A stretch of 64,000 bases of DNA from Ardenticatenales bacterium (GTDB taxonomy: Bacteria > Chloroflexota > Anaerolineae > Epilineales > Epilineaceae). Location of the stretch: assembly GCA_020853525.1 (NCBI GenBank), contig JADYYS010000059.1, positions 1-64,000 on the forward strand, given 5' to 3'. The translations under genes and the position numbers were made by a program. The notes under the pieces are model-generated. The model saw nothing but the letters and a program-made list of their open reading frames with translations, ran no database searches and was not told the origin of the DNA. Below, piece after piece: positions 1 to 10,200 of the stretch. The stretch's first letter is position 1. The number at the start of each line of letters is the position of its first letter.

Positions 1-18
1 AGTCCGGGCGGGGGGGAG

Positions 19-50
19 CCGGGCCGGGGCGCCCATGCGCCCTGGCCCGG
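19..50. other. GC-rich hairpin near window start
   Basis: A 14-bp stem (CCGGGCCGGGGCGC at 19-32 against 37-50) has one mismatch and a CCAT loop. No T-run follows on either strand, so a classical intrinsic terminator is not supported. It lies 3' of the leftward DUF6194 remnant and could mark the end of that transcript. The rest of 1-191 shows no gene. Confidence 0.4.
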
Positions 51-191
51 ATCGCCATCGTCCGGAGACCGTTCTCCCTCCGACCCTACGTCACCTTCCG
101 GTTACACATCTTTCCCGACGCCCTCTGAGGATGCGCATCGTGGTCTTCGTCTACCCGCCGTCGAGCCGTTCCGTTTCGCTCGTGGGACCGT

Positions 192-431
192 TCACCCGGC
201 GTCCCGATCGGCCTGCGACGCCTTCGCCTGCCGCTGCACCGCCCGCTCGTACCCCTCGGCCAGCAGCGGCCGCACCGTCTCCTCGAACGTCGCCGCGCTT
301 GGGCAGAGCACGCAGGGCCACCCCTGCGGCGCATAGACCGGGTGCGGCATCAGCTGATCCAACGCCGTGAAATCGTGGCCGGTCTGGTCGAAGGTGTCGG
401 TAATGTACTGGGTGATCGAGTGTACGTCCAT
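192..431 (-). pseudogene. DUF6194 family protein with a large internal deletion
   Basis: This 79-residue reading frame is recognisable at both ends as DUF6194, an uncharacterised family of roughly 150-160 residues. The N-terminus MDVHSITQYITDTFDQT matches the family start. It passes directly into the family's C-terminal half (HDFTALDQLMPHPVY, then VLCPSAATFEETVRPLLAEGYERA). The middle of roughly 80 residues, including the strands that normally precede the 'DRPGVFRLNIGV' type segment, is absent. The frame is kept, so this looks like an in-frame deletion rather than a frameshift. The start is the ATG at 431; an AGGAG lies rather far upstream (about 13 bases). It lies 46 bases downstream of the DUF805 gene on the same strand. 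It could be a decayed gene or a minimal functional variant; the family recognition is from memory. Confidence 0.65.
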
Positions 432-477
432 TGGCCGGACACTACTCCTATGTCGGAGACCCTTGCGTCCCGCTACG

Positions 478-849
478 TCACCCGAGCGGTTCACCGAACC
501 GGTTGCTGCCCCGCGTGCCTTCGGCAAACCCGTTGAAGTACAGCACGATCAGAACGCCGGCAAACGGAATCACTCCGGCGAGGATCCACCAGCCTGACTT
601 GTCGACATCGTGCCACCGCTTGACCGAGATGGCCAGACCCGTCCAAATCACCACGGCGGCGTAGCTGGCGAACAGCAGGAAGGCCACCATCCCCAGCGCC
701 GGCGTGTCCCCGCCGCGTACCGCCACCGCCATCCCGGCCCCGATTCCGGCGACCATGAGCCCCAGGATCGCCTCCACGACGACAAAGCTCCACCATTCCG
801 TCCGCCCAACACGTCCTTCGAGCGAGAAAAGCAGCCAACCCCAGTTCAT
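478..849 (-). CDS. DUF805 family inner-membrane protein
   Basis: This 123-residue membrane protein has the DUF805 signature. The start MNWGWLLFSLEGRVGRTEWW carries the family's 'GR.gR.eyW' motif. Hydrophobic segments follow at about residues 21-46, 52-74 and 87-104, and the motif KRWHDVDKSGWW sits at about 77-88. DUF805 proteins are small integral membrane proteins of unknown role, and the length is typical. The ATG at 849 was chosen over an in-frame upstream extension because GGAGG lies five bases upstream and because family members begin at this point. It is transcribed leftward, divergent from the SBBP protein, and probably continues into the DUF6194 remnant. Confidence 0.88.
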   Translation of the reverse strand: MNWGWLLFSLEGRVGRTEWWSFVVVEAILGLMVAGIGAGMAVAVRGGDTPALGMVAFLLFASYAAVVIWTGLAISVKRWHDVDKSGWWILAGVIPFAGVLIVLYFNGFAEGTRGSNRFGEPLG

Positions 850-890
850 GGGTGCCTCCGTGTTCGTCAGGTCGACTGCAACGCGGCCGC

Positions 891-896
891 ATAATA
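891..896 (-). promoter_or_regulatory. Candidate -10 box of the DUF805 gene
   Basis: TATTAT on the minus strand lies about 40 bases upstream of the DUF805 start, in the 84-base gap between divergent genes. No convincing -35 box is visible. The AT-rich stretch stands out in this GC-rich background. Confidence 0.35.
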
Positions 897-933
897 CACG
901 CGGATTCACCCACCACCGCCCCGGAGCTCGCCC

Positions 934-3207
934 ATGCCCGGCCACGCCCCCGCCCGCCTCACCGCCCTTGCCACCGCCCTTGCCCTCGCTGGCGCCCTCC
1001 CCGCCGTCGCCCGTCCCGCCCGCAGCCCGACCGCCCTCCGCAGCCAGACCGCCATCGCCTCGGCTGTCGCGCGTGCCCCCTCCACCCGCTTCGTCCCCAA
1101 TCTCGGCCAATGGCCATCCGCCGTCCTCTACCGCGCCGAAACGCCCCGCGGCGCGCTCATCGTCACGGACTCATCGACGCGCGTCATTCCCGGCAAGCGC
1201 ATCCCCGGCGTGTCGCACTTCCTGCGCGGCCCCGACCCGGCCGCCTGGGTCACGAACGTCCCGGCATTCGACAGCCTGATGGTCCACGACGAACGTACGG
1301 GGACGGACGTCGTGCTCGACGGTGATCCATCGGGCCCATTTGCGAGCCTGTTCGATATCCCAACCGGCGTCGTGATGGACGTCGCAATCGACGTCACGAC
1401 GAGTGTCGCGACGGACGCCGCAAGCCGCATCGCCCCCGACCTATCCCTCTCCCCCACCTTCGCCACCACCCCCACCCTCGCCTACAGCACCTACCTCGGC
1501 GGCCGCACGAGCGACCTCGCCCGCGGCATCGCGGTCGACGCCGACGGCAACGCGTACATCGTCGGGACGACGACATCGAACGACTTCCCGGCGTTCGGCG
1601 ACCGGCCCAGCGGCGGCGGCACCCCAGGCACGCCCGGCCCATTCCAAGGCGCCATCGGCAACAGCGGCAGCCTGCAGGACGCTTTCGTCACCAAGCTCGA
1701 CCCGACCGGCACACAGATCCTCTGGAGCACGTACCTCGGCGGCGTCCGCCAGGACGAGGCGTTCGATGTCGCCGTCGACGCCGCCGGGCGCGCCCACGTC
1801 ACCGGGTACACGACCTCGCCCGACTTCCCGACGGCCCGCCCCGTCCAGCCGTCCCTCCACCTTGCAGACGGGATCTGGTCGGGCGATGCGTTCTTCGCGC
1901 GCCTGTCCGCCGACGGCAGCGCGCTCGAGGTCGGCACGTTCTTCGGCGGCACGGGGCGCGATGTCGGCAAGGGGATCGCGCTCGGCCGCGACGGCGCGGC
2001 ATACATCGCCGGGTGGACGGGCTCGAACCTGCCGGCCGTAAACGCCGTCCACCCGCTGAACCGCGGCGTGCGGGACGCGTTCATCGCCAAGTACGCGCCC
2101 GAAGGCGATCGGCTGATCTTCACGACGCACCTCGGCGGTGCGGACGCCGACGAGGCGCGCGATATCGCCGTCGACGCCGCCGGCAACGCGACCATCGTCG
2201 GCAGCACGATCTCGCTCAACCTGCGGACGACCTCGCCCTTCCAGAGCACGCGCCACGGTGACAGCGACGCCTTCGTCGCCCGCCTGAACGCCGACCTGAC
2301 CGCCTTCGGCTACGCCACGTACCTGGGCGGCCGCGGCGCGGACCAGGCCGTCGCCGTCGCCGTGGATGCCGCCGGACAGGCGACCGTCCTCGGCCGCACG
2401 GACTCGCCCGACTTCCCGCGCGCCGATCCGCTCCAGCCGACGCGCGCCGGACCGACGGATCTCTTCGTCACCCGTTTCACCGCGGACGGCAGCGCGCTGA
2501 CGTACAGCACGTACCTCGGCGGCAATGGCGACGAGGGCGGCTGCGTCCAGGACGAGAACTTTCGCGACCTCGCGACGCCCACGCCGGACGGCCGCGGCAT
2601 CCGTTACCTCGAGGGCAGCAAGTTCACGGACGGCCCGTCCGCCGCCCTCGCCCTCGACGCCGAAGGCCGCGCGATCGTCGTCAGCTGCACCAGCTCGGGC
2701 AACGTGCCGACCCTCCGCCCTCTCCAGGACCGCCGCCGCGGCGCCTTCGACCTCCTCGTGGTTGTCCTCCGCCCCGACGGCGGCGCCCTCGACTTCGCCA
2801 CCTACCTCGGCGGCCGCGGCATGAACGTCGCCCGCGCCGCCGCGCTGGGGCCGGACGGCGGCATCCACGTGGTTGGCCAGACAGATGCCAGCGACTTCCC
2901 GCTCGCACCCGCCGCCGGCGCGCTGGACGACGCCCGCGCCGGCACGGACGATGCGTTCGCGCTGAAGATCGGCGCCGTGCCCGACCTCGTCGTCCCGACC
3001 GCCGTCCTGCCGACCCCCACCGCGACGCCGCCCGCGCCGCCGACAGCGACGTCCGCGCCCCCATCCGCGACACCCGCGCCGACCGACCCGCCGTCGCCGA
3101 CCGTCGCGACGCCGACGCCCAGCCCGATCGCGACGATCGAGGCGACGCCGACGACGACGGGAGGCGGCGGGCGGCTGTGGCTGCCGCTGGCGGAGCGATC
3201 CCCGTGA
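934..3207 (+). CDS. Secreted SBBP-repeat beta-propeller protein
   Basis: This 757-residue exported protein starts with a signal peptide (about residues 1-26, ending ALPAVA). A segment with the 'FVPNLGQWP...LYRA' pattern typical of proteins carrying SBBP repeats comes next. From about residue 180 there are seven SBBP (seven-bladed beta-propeller) units of the form 'YSTYLGG...D.A..IAVDAAGNA.V.G.T.S.DFP', enough for one seven-bladed propeller. The sixth unit has an insertion of about 30 residues. A Thr/Pro-rich linker (about 675-735) leads to the terminal tail GGGGRLWLPLAERSP, a short hydrophobic tail of a kind I associate with secreted Chloroflexota proteins. GGAG sits seven bases before the ATG. 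The role is unknown; propellers of this type suggest extracellular binding. Confidence 0.85.
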   Translation: MPGHAPARLTALATALALAGALPAVARPARSPTALRSQTAIASAVARAPSTRFVPNLGQWPSAVLYRAETPRGALIVTDSSTRVIPGKRIPGVSHFLRGPDPAAWVTNVPAFDSLMVHDERTGTDVVLDGDPSGPFASLFDIPTGVVMDVAIDVTTSVATDAASRIAPDLSLSPTFATTPTLAYSTYLGGRTSDLARGIAVDADGNAYIVGTTTSNDFPAFGDRPSGGGTPGTPGPFQGAIGNSGSLQDAFVTKLDPTGTQILWSTYLGGVRQDEAFDVAVDAAGRAHVTGYTTSPDFPTARPVQPSLHLADGIWSGDAFFARLSADGSALEVGTFFGGTGRDVGKGIALGRDGAAYIAGWTGSNLPAVNAVHPLNRGVRDAFIAKYAPEGDRLIFTTHLGGADADEARDIAVDAAGNATIVGSTISLNLRTTSPFQSTRHGDSDAFVARLNADLTAFGYATYLGGRGADQAVAVAVDAAGQATVLGRTDSPDFPRADPLQPTRAGPTDLFVTRFTADGSALTYSTYLGGNGDEGGCVQDENFRDLATPTPDGRGIRYLEGSKFTDGPSAALALDAEGRAIVVSCTSSGNVPTLRPLQDRRRGAFDLLVVVLRPDGGALDFATYLGGRGMNVARAAALGPDGGIHVVGQTDASDFPLAPAAGALDDARAGTDDAFALKIGAVPDLVVPTAVLPTPTATPPAPPTATSAPPSATPAPTDPPSPTVATPTPSPIATIEATPTTTGGGGRLWLPLAERSP

Positions 3208-3321
3208 TCGCGCCCTTCGCGGCCGCGCCGGACGGTTTGTCCGCCGCCAGGGCCGTACGATCGATGAGCAGCGGACGATGAGCAGCGGAGAGAGGACCGT
3301 TTCCCGAACCGGAGGACCACG

Positions 3322-3741
3322 ATGTCAAGCGAGCAGAAGGCGATGTCCGCGGCCGTCCTGAACGATGTGTACGCGGCCGGCAACATGGACCGGATCCCGG
3401 CGTTGTTCCATGAGCGCTACGTCCAGAAGCCGTACGGCTTCTCCGGCCACGACGGCGTGCGTCGCCACGCCGCGGCGTGGCGGACGGCGTTCCCCGACTT
3501 GGCGCTCGAGCTCGTCGACCAGATCGAGGAAGGAGACGGCGTCGTGAACCTCGTCTTCCTGACCGGCACGCACGACGGGCTGCTCCACGACCACGTCGCG
3601 CCGACGGGCCGGTCCGTCGCCGTGATGGCGATCGTCCTCTACCGCTTCGAGCACGGGCGGATCGTCGAGGGCGTCGTCCTGCTCGACGAGCTCGCGCTCT
3701 ACCAGCAGCTTGGCGTCGTCGGGACGCCGGTGTGGGGCTGA
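3322..3741 (+). CDS. SnoaL-like / ester-cyclase family protein
   Basis: This 139-residue cytoplasmic protein has the SnoaL-like (NTF2-fold) pattern. An N-terminal helix (VLNDVYAAGNMDRIPALFHERYV) is followed by 'GHDGVRRHAAAWRTAFPDLALELVDQIEEGDGVVNLVFLTGTHDG', where the family places its pocket-lining strands. The C-terminal strand reads IVLYRFEHGRIVEGVVLLDELALYQQLGVV. Family members include polyketide cyclases and many uncharacterised proteins, so the substrate cannot be inferred. GGAGG lies seven bases before the ATG. The gene is 114 bases after the SBBP gene on the same strand, with no clear functional link. Confidence 0.8.
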   Translation: MSSEQKAMSAAVLNDVYAAGNMDRIPALFHERYVQKPYGFSGHDGVRRHAAAWRTAFPDLALELVDQIEEGDGVVNLVFLTGTHDGLLHDHVAPTGRSVAVMAIVLYRFEHGRIVEGVVLLDELALYQQLGVVGTPVWG

Positions 3742-3956
3742 GGCGGAAGCAGGTCACCTAGTTTCCAGGTCACCGAATGTGAACGGCAGCCTCCGGTGAA
3801 TTGGATCACGGCGACATTCCAGTCGGACGGTTCGCGCCGATGGGCGCCATCCAGTTGCCTCGCCACCCGGTTCGCACTACGCTCCCGCCTCGCGTCACCC
3901 GTCGCACGCCGTCGTGGCGCGCACGTCATCCGACACGACCTACGGAGGCAACGCAC

Positions 3957-4196
3957 ATGTGGTGGATCATCGCCGGCCCGATCGGCGGCTTTCTGGCCGG
4001 CTGGTTCCTCAAAGGCGACAAGAAGTTCGACCTCGTCGACGTCGTCATCGGCCTCCTCGGCGGCTTCTTCTGCGGCTGGCTCTTCACATGGGCCGTCGGC
4101 ACCGGCCTGTTCGGCCAGGTGATCAGCGCGTTCCTCGGCTCCATCGTCCTCGTGTGGCTGTACGAGAAGTTCTCGGGCAAGCGGATCAACATGTAA
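3957..4196 (+). CDS. GlsB/YeaQ/YmgE family small membrane protein
   Basis: This 79-residue protein has three glycine-rich hydrophobic segments: IIAGPIGGFLAGWFL, VVIGLLGGFFCGWLF and a final ISAFLGSIVLVWLYEKF. That is the layout of the transglycosylase-associated (GlsB/YeaQ/YmgE) family, whose members are linked to envelope stress in other bacteria. The conserved central Asp (FDLVDVVIG) precedes helix 2. The ATG at 3957 has GGAGG at 3944-3948. Upstream in-frame ATGs give a basic non-family extension and were rejected. A hairpin terminator follows the stop codon. Confidence 0.85.
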   Translation: MWWIIAGPIGGFLAGWFLKGDKKFDLVDVVIGLLGGFFCGWLFTWAVGTGLFGQVISAFLGSIVLVWLYEKFSGKRINM

Positions 4197-4231
4197 AGGT
4201 CGTCCGGCCGCAACGGGCGTCGGTACGCGAA

Positions 4232-4261
4232 ACGGGCCGGTCCCTTTGGGGACCGGCCCGT
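4232..4261. terminator. Bidirectional hairpin between convergent genes
   Basis: A 13-bp perfect stem starts ACGGGCCGGTCCC at 4232, with loop TTTG and the matching arm at 4249-4261. It lies between the GlsB-like gene (rightward) and the giant DUF11 gene (leftward). There is no long T-run on either strand, but the position and stem strength fit transcription termination for both. Confidence 0.6.
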
Positions 4262-4280
4262 GATTGTGTGACCTCTTCGC

Positions 4281-7200
4281 CTACGGACCGCAGTTCGGCG
4301 GCGCTTCGAGCAGGAAGTGGTCGAAGAGCGGGAAGCTCTGGTAGGCCTTGCTCTCGTCGCCCGGGATGTCCGGGTCGCCGAGCACGGCACCGATCCGTTC
4401 GATCCCGACGGCGCCGAGGCCCACAAGGTTGCGGACGAAGCGGCCCTGCGCGTCGAAGACGTCGTGCTCCCAGAACGTGGCGCTGACGACGATGCTGCCG
4501 AGGAAGCTCGGCCGGACCCAGCCCCAGCTGTCGATGTTGATGTACTCGACCTGCTTCTCGCCCAGCTTCTCGCAGACGAAGTCGATCAGCCCGTTCTGGT
4601 CGTACAGGAAGATCGCGAAGTCCGTGAAGCCCGGCTTGGGAACGAGGTTGGCGATGCCGATCTCGGTGCTCACGCCGCGGTTGCGCTTGGCGACCATCGG
4701 CAGGGCGAAGACCGCCGAGCCGCTCGCCACGCCGCCCTTGCCGTTGCCGAGCTGCCAGTCGTAGATCGTCTCGGTAGCCGCGTTGTAGGCCACCGCTTCG
4801 CGCCGCTCGCTGCGAGCCGGATCGCTGAAGCGCTCGAGGATGACGACGCTTTGGATGCGCGGCGGATCCACGATGTGGGCGCCCGGTGTCCACCACTCCT
4901 GGCTCTCGGCGCGGGCCGTGCCCGTCCAGTTTCCCGGCAGGCCGGCGATGACCGGCAGGAAGTACGACTGGCTGCCGCGCGGGCAGATCCAGTCCACCAA
5001 CGTCTGCTTGATCCCGCCGCCGAAGTCCAGGAAGTAGACCTTCACCTTGGCCGCCACCGTGGCGGAGAGGTTCTGGACCTGGATCGCCGTGTCCCAGCCC
5101 ATGTACTCGTTGTAGATGAGCGGCGCGTAGTTCACCTGGTCGCCCAGCGTGAACTCGAGCGCGTCGATGTCGGCCGGGATCCCGACGTAGCTCGTGAAGT
5201 GGTTCGGTCCCATCGTGTCAACGACGACGCCGAGCGGCTGGCTGGCACGGATCCAGGCGCTGCCGATCCAACCGGCCCCGACGACGGTGGCCGGGTCGAA
5301 ATCGACAGTCTCGCCGCGCGACAGCTGGATCACGTCGCCGAGGATCGGGCGCAGGCAGTTGTCCTGGTCCTTGAACCAGATCTCGAGGCTGGTGCAGAGC
5401 TCGCCCGAGTTCTGGATGTGGAGGATGGTGTTCAGCCCGGCGTTGCCGGAAACGATGTAGGGCGCATAGCTCGTGAAGCCGCCGGAGACCGGATCGTACG
5501 CGCCCTCGAGGTCGCTCGACACGCCCTCGTACGCCGCGTGGTTCGTGCGGTTCGGGTCGACCGGATCCGGGCAGCCGCGGTTCACGACCACCGCCAGCGG
5601 CTCGCCGGCGAACTTGCTGAAGTCGTAGCCGTCGTACGTGCCGCGCTTGCGGTAGGCGATGTCGAAGATGAGCCAGTTCAGGTCGCTGCCGACGACGGAC
5701 TCGTAGATCCGCTCGCACACCAGGCGCCCGAAGGCCACCGGCTGACCCGGCTGCTCCTCGACGATCGCGGCCGAGAGCGAGTAGACGACGGCGCTGTTCG
5801 CACCCGGCGGGATCTGGCTGTTCGCGAAGCTCCAGGCGCTGCCGGGACGGAGCAGACCGCTGCACTCCACCTTCAGCGGCCCGGCCGCCTGCGGCGGGCA
5901 GAAGCCGGCCTCGCCCCAGACGACGAGGACCGGGATCGTATCCCTGTCGCCGACGTTCTGGACCTGGATCCAGGTCTCGCACGTCTCGCCGCCGAGGATC
6001 GGCAGCTGCAGCCTGAAGTCGACGCCGACGCACGGCACCTCGATCCGCACGCTGTCCGTGTCCGTGACGATCGGCAGGCACGACAGGTCCGTCCGGCCCG
6101 AGTTCACCGGGTTCGCGCTGACCTCGACGACGTCGACGGCGTTGCCGCACTCACGCGTCAGGTGCGGCACCGTGACCTGCCGGCGCACGGTCTCGCCGGG
6201 CGCGACGGGCACCTTCGGATCGACGCCGAAGCGGATCGTGTCCGTGAAGATGATGGTCGGCATCGTCGAGCGCGAGCGGAGCGTGTCGGTGATGCGGATG
6301 TCGTCCAAGTACGTCGTGCCGGTGTTCGTGATCTCGAAGCAGAACGTCACCGGCTGACCGGCCTCGTTGATCACCGGCAGGTCGGCGCCCGGGCAGATCC
6401 CGTCGAACGACACCGTCTTGTCGATCTCGATGGACGGGCAGGCGACGGTCGTCGACTCGACGGCCCGGTTGTTCGCGCCGTTCCGGTCGATCGTCGGGGT
6501 GCGCGGCGCCGTGGGCGGCGTGCCGTTCGGTCCCTGCGCCGGGCCGGTGTTCACCAGCGGCCAGACGGCGTCGTTGCGCCGCGTTTCGATGCCCACGGTG
6601 TTTGCGAAGACCGAGCCGCACTTGGCGGCCTGACGGACCATCGCCATGAGCTGGATCGTGACGCTCTCGCGCGTGTTCAACCGGCCGAGCTGCGGCACGC
6701 CGGCGTTGTTCACGCCGTTGCCGACGCGGATCGTGATCCGCCCGTCGTCCCGCACCTCGACGATCTCACCGGCGGACACCGTGACGTCCACCTGCGCCGG
6801 ATCGACCGCCAGGGCGTCGATCGGCAGCTGGTCGACGACGAACACCTCGGCCGCGTCCGACGGGCCGTTGTTGGTGGCGACGATCTGGTACGTGACCATC
6901 CCGCCCGGCGTCACCGGATCGCACGTCAGGAAGTCGCCGAAGATGTCCGTCTTCGTGATCGCCAGATCCGCCTCGGCGATGATCCGGGTCCGTTCGGTGT
7001 CGCGGTTGTTCTGCCGCCGGAAGTCGGTCGTGGATGTCGTCAGGAAGGCCGTGTTGCGGGCGATCACACCCGCCTCGCTGTTCAGCGGCCCGGCGGACTG
7101 GACGTTGGCCGCGTCCAGGACGTAGCCGGCATCGACGATCGTGACGAGGTCGAAGCCGTAGCCGACACCCGGCGTCAGCGTGCCGACACCGCCGCTGAAG

Positions 7201-10200
7201 ATCGTCTCGTTGTGCGCCTTGAGCTGCACGAGCGTGACGACGTTCGTGACGGCGTTGTACGCGCACACCGCCACGTCGTCCGGGTCGAGCGGCTCGCAGC
7301 GCAGGAAGCGCTCGCCCGTCAGGCCCGGCTGCTTGAAGTCCAGCGTATCGGTCAGGACGACGCTAACGGCCGTCGATGGTCCGGCGTTGCCGAACGTGAT
7401 CCGGTAGCGGTGCTCGTTGCCGGCGATCGCCAGGTCGGGCTCGATGCTGCGGTCCAGGCGCGGCTCGGCCGGCACGTCGACCTTCTGCAGGAAGCCGTTC
7501 GCGTCGCCGAACGGCCCGCCGTCGCCCGGCCCGCCGATGTCGGCGACCGCGTTGACGGTGGTGTTGTTGCACGCCTGGTTGTTCGTCGCAAGCGGATCGC
7601 CCGTGAGCGTGAGTGTCGGCGGCGGCGGTGGGAGCGGCCCAGGGGCGGCCGGCGGCGAGGCCGGCGCGAAGAGCGCATCGACGCAGTTCTGGAGGACCGT
7701 GTTGTTCGCCACGGCGCGGTCGACGAGGACGAACAGGCTGAACGTCCGCCGCTCCCCGGGCAGCATGTCGCCGACGGTGCAGTAGAGCGTGCCGCCGTTC
7801 ACCTCGTCGGGCCGGCAGTCCACGCCTGCGTCCGTGTGGAGGTACGTCACGCCCGCCGGCAGGATATCGCGCAGCGTGACGTTGCGCGACAGGCTCGGAC
7901 CGGCGTTCTGTACGGACAGCTCGTAGCGCAGGATGAGGCCGGCGGTCACGCGGTTCGCCTGGTCGGCGATCGTGAAGCGCGCGTTCGGCACGTCGTAGCC
8001 CGTGACGTTCTGTCCGGTCGCCGTCTTGCTCGTCGAGAGGTCGGCCGACGAGAGGACCGCCGTCTGGACGTGGGCGTGGTTGTTGGCGGTCGTCGGGTCG
8101 AAGACGTCGGAACGGACTTCGACGTCGTTCTCGAGAATGGAGCCGGGCGCGACGGACGGGTCGACGAGGACGTCGAAGACGATCGTCGCACCGCGCCGCA
8201 GCGCGGAGTCCACGCCCAGGAGCGTGCCGATGCCGCACGTGAGCTGGTCGACCGGGCTGCCGGACGTGCCGGTCTGGCAGGCAGTCGCCGGCAGCTGCGG
8301 CAGGTTGTCGACGTTCACGCGTACGGTGTTCGGCAGAACGGTGACGCCGGCGGGCAGGCGGTCGGTGACGATGACGTTCTCGGCGTCGGACGGGCCGCCG
8401 TTCTGGACGCGGACGGTGTAGCGAATCCGGCGCCCCGCGGTGACCTGCGTGGCCGAGCCGCTGTAGAACGGCGCCTCGGGCAGGACGGGCAGGGGCGCCT
8501 GGGTGTTCAGGATGCGGCCGGCTTGGCCGTTCGCCTGCACCTCACCGAGCGCCGTCTTCGTCACCGACAGGTTGGCGACGTCGGTGATCTCGTGCAACAC
8601 CTCGGCGTGGTTGGTGGCCGGATCGATCTCGTTGGACGTCGAGACGACGTCGGCGACGTTGCGGATGTCCTGCGCCTGCCGGAAACGGACGCGCATCGTC
8701 ACGATCCAGCGGCCGGTGTTCGGCGGGCCGTCGGCCAGCAGGACGCCGAGCTGCGGGATGCCGAACGCGGGCGTGAGAACCTGCGTGAGCGTGCAGTCCA
8801 CCTGCAGGCGCTGGCCGATGAGCGGGATGCCGCTGGGCTCGAGGACGCCGAACGGCGGCACGGGCGGCAGGGCCGGGGGCCACGGCGTGCCGGCGAGCAC
8901 GTTCGTCTCGGTCGCTCCGGCTGCGGTCAGGCTGCGGCACGTCGCCGGGCGATCGGAGGTGATGTCGATCAGATCGAACTGCTCAGCGGCCTGCAGCACG
9001 TCCTTCAGCGCCACGCCCTCGCCGAAGCTCGGGCCGTGGTTGTCCACGATGACCGTGTACGTGAGGATCTGGCCGGCGCGCACGCGGCCCTCGTTCGTGC
9101 CGAACTTCGAGATCGTGAGGTCGACGAACGACTCCACGTAGTTCTTGGCGAAGGCGGTGTTGTTGGCCGTCACCGGATCGCCGAGTGAGGTCACGCTCGT
9201 CACGGAGACGTTGTTCGTGATCGTCGTGCCGGACGGGATGTTCGGCCGCACGAGCGCCCAGATGTCGAAGCTGCGCGTCTGGCCGCTGGGCAGCAGGCCG
9301 ATGGCGCACGACAGGACCTGCGGCACGGCCGGGGCGTTCGTGATGACGCACATCGGCTGGAGGGTGTCGATCTCGTAGATCACTTCCGGCGGCAGCGTGT
9401 CCGTGACGACGACGTTCTGTGCGTCGGATGGACCGTTGTTCGTCACGAACACGGTGTACTTCACCTGGCGGCCGGCGGCGATCTTCACCGGGTCGACGAC
9501 CTTCGTGACGGCGACATCCGCCTGGGTCTGGACCGGCACGGACACGAGCGAGCTGTTGTTGGCCGGGTTGCAGTCGGGCGTCACGTCGCTGGCCACGGTG
9601 GCGGTGTTCGCCAGCGGACCGGCGGGAATGCTCGGCAACACGACGGTGTTGATGAACACGCGCCGTCCACCGACGGGCGGCTCGCCGACCGGCACCTCGA
9701 AGAGCGAGCAGATCACCTCGTGCGCGCCTTCTGCGTACGTGCACAGTTCGCGGCCGCTCTGGTTCTCGATGCGCGCGCTGACGAATCGCAGCGAGCTGGG
9801 CAGCCGGTCGCGAACGATGACGGACCGCGCGTTGGACGGCCCGGCGTTGGCGATGACGAGCTCGTAGCTGAGCTCGCGGCCGGCGATGACCGGGCTCGGC
9901 GTCGCGAGCTTGACGATCGAGAGGTCGGCGACCTCGGTCACGGCCGTGATCTGCGTGACGAAGTTGTCGTCCTGGAACGGGTCGATGTTGTCCGAGGCCG
10001 TCCAGGCGCTGTTGGCGATCACGTTCGTGCCCGACAGCCCGACGTAGCCGGCATCCACGCGCGCCACGATCGTCACCGTGCCGGACGTGCCGGCGGCGAG
10101 GGACGCGAAGACGCAGCGTGCCGGGTCGGCCGGGTTGCCCGGCGTTCCGGCATGACAGCCGGCGGCCGAACCGCCCGGGCCGACGCCGGCGATCGAGACG

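Noticed and set aside
3001-3207. LPXTG-type sortase signal at the end of the SBBP protein
   Set aside because: The tail LWLPLAERSP lacks the LPXTG pattern, a following membrane helix of normal length and a basic end.
4317-9188. 1,623-residue open frame on the plus strand
   Set aside because: It lies opposite the giant DUF11 gene. It is rich in Arg, Ala, Val, Asp and Glu without any recognisable motif, as expected from the antisense of GC-rich codons.
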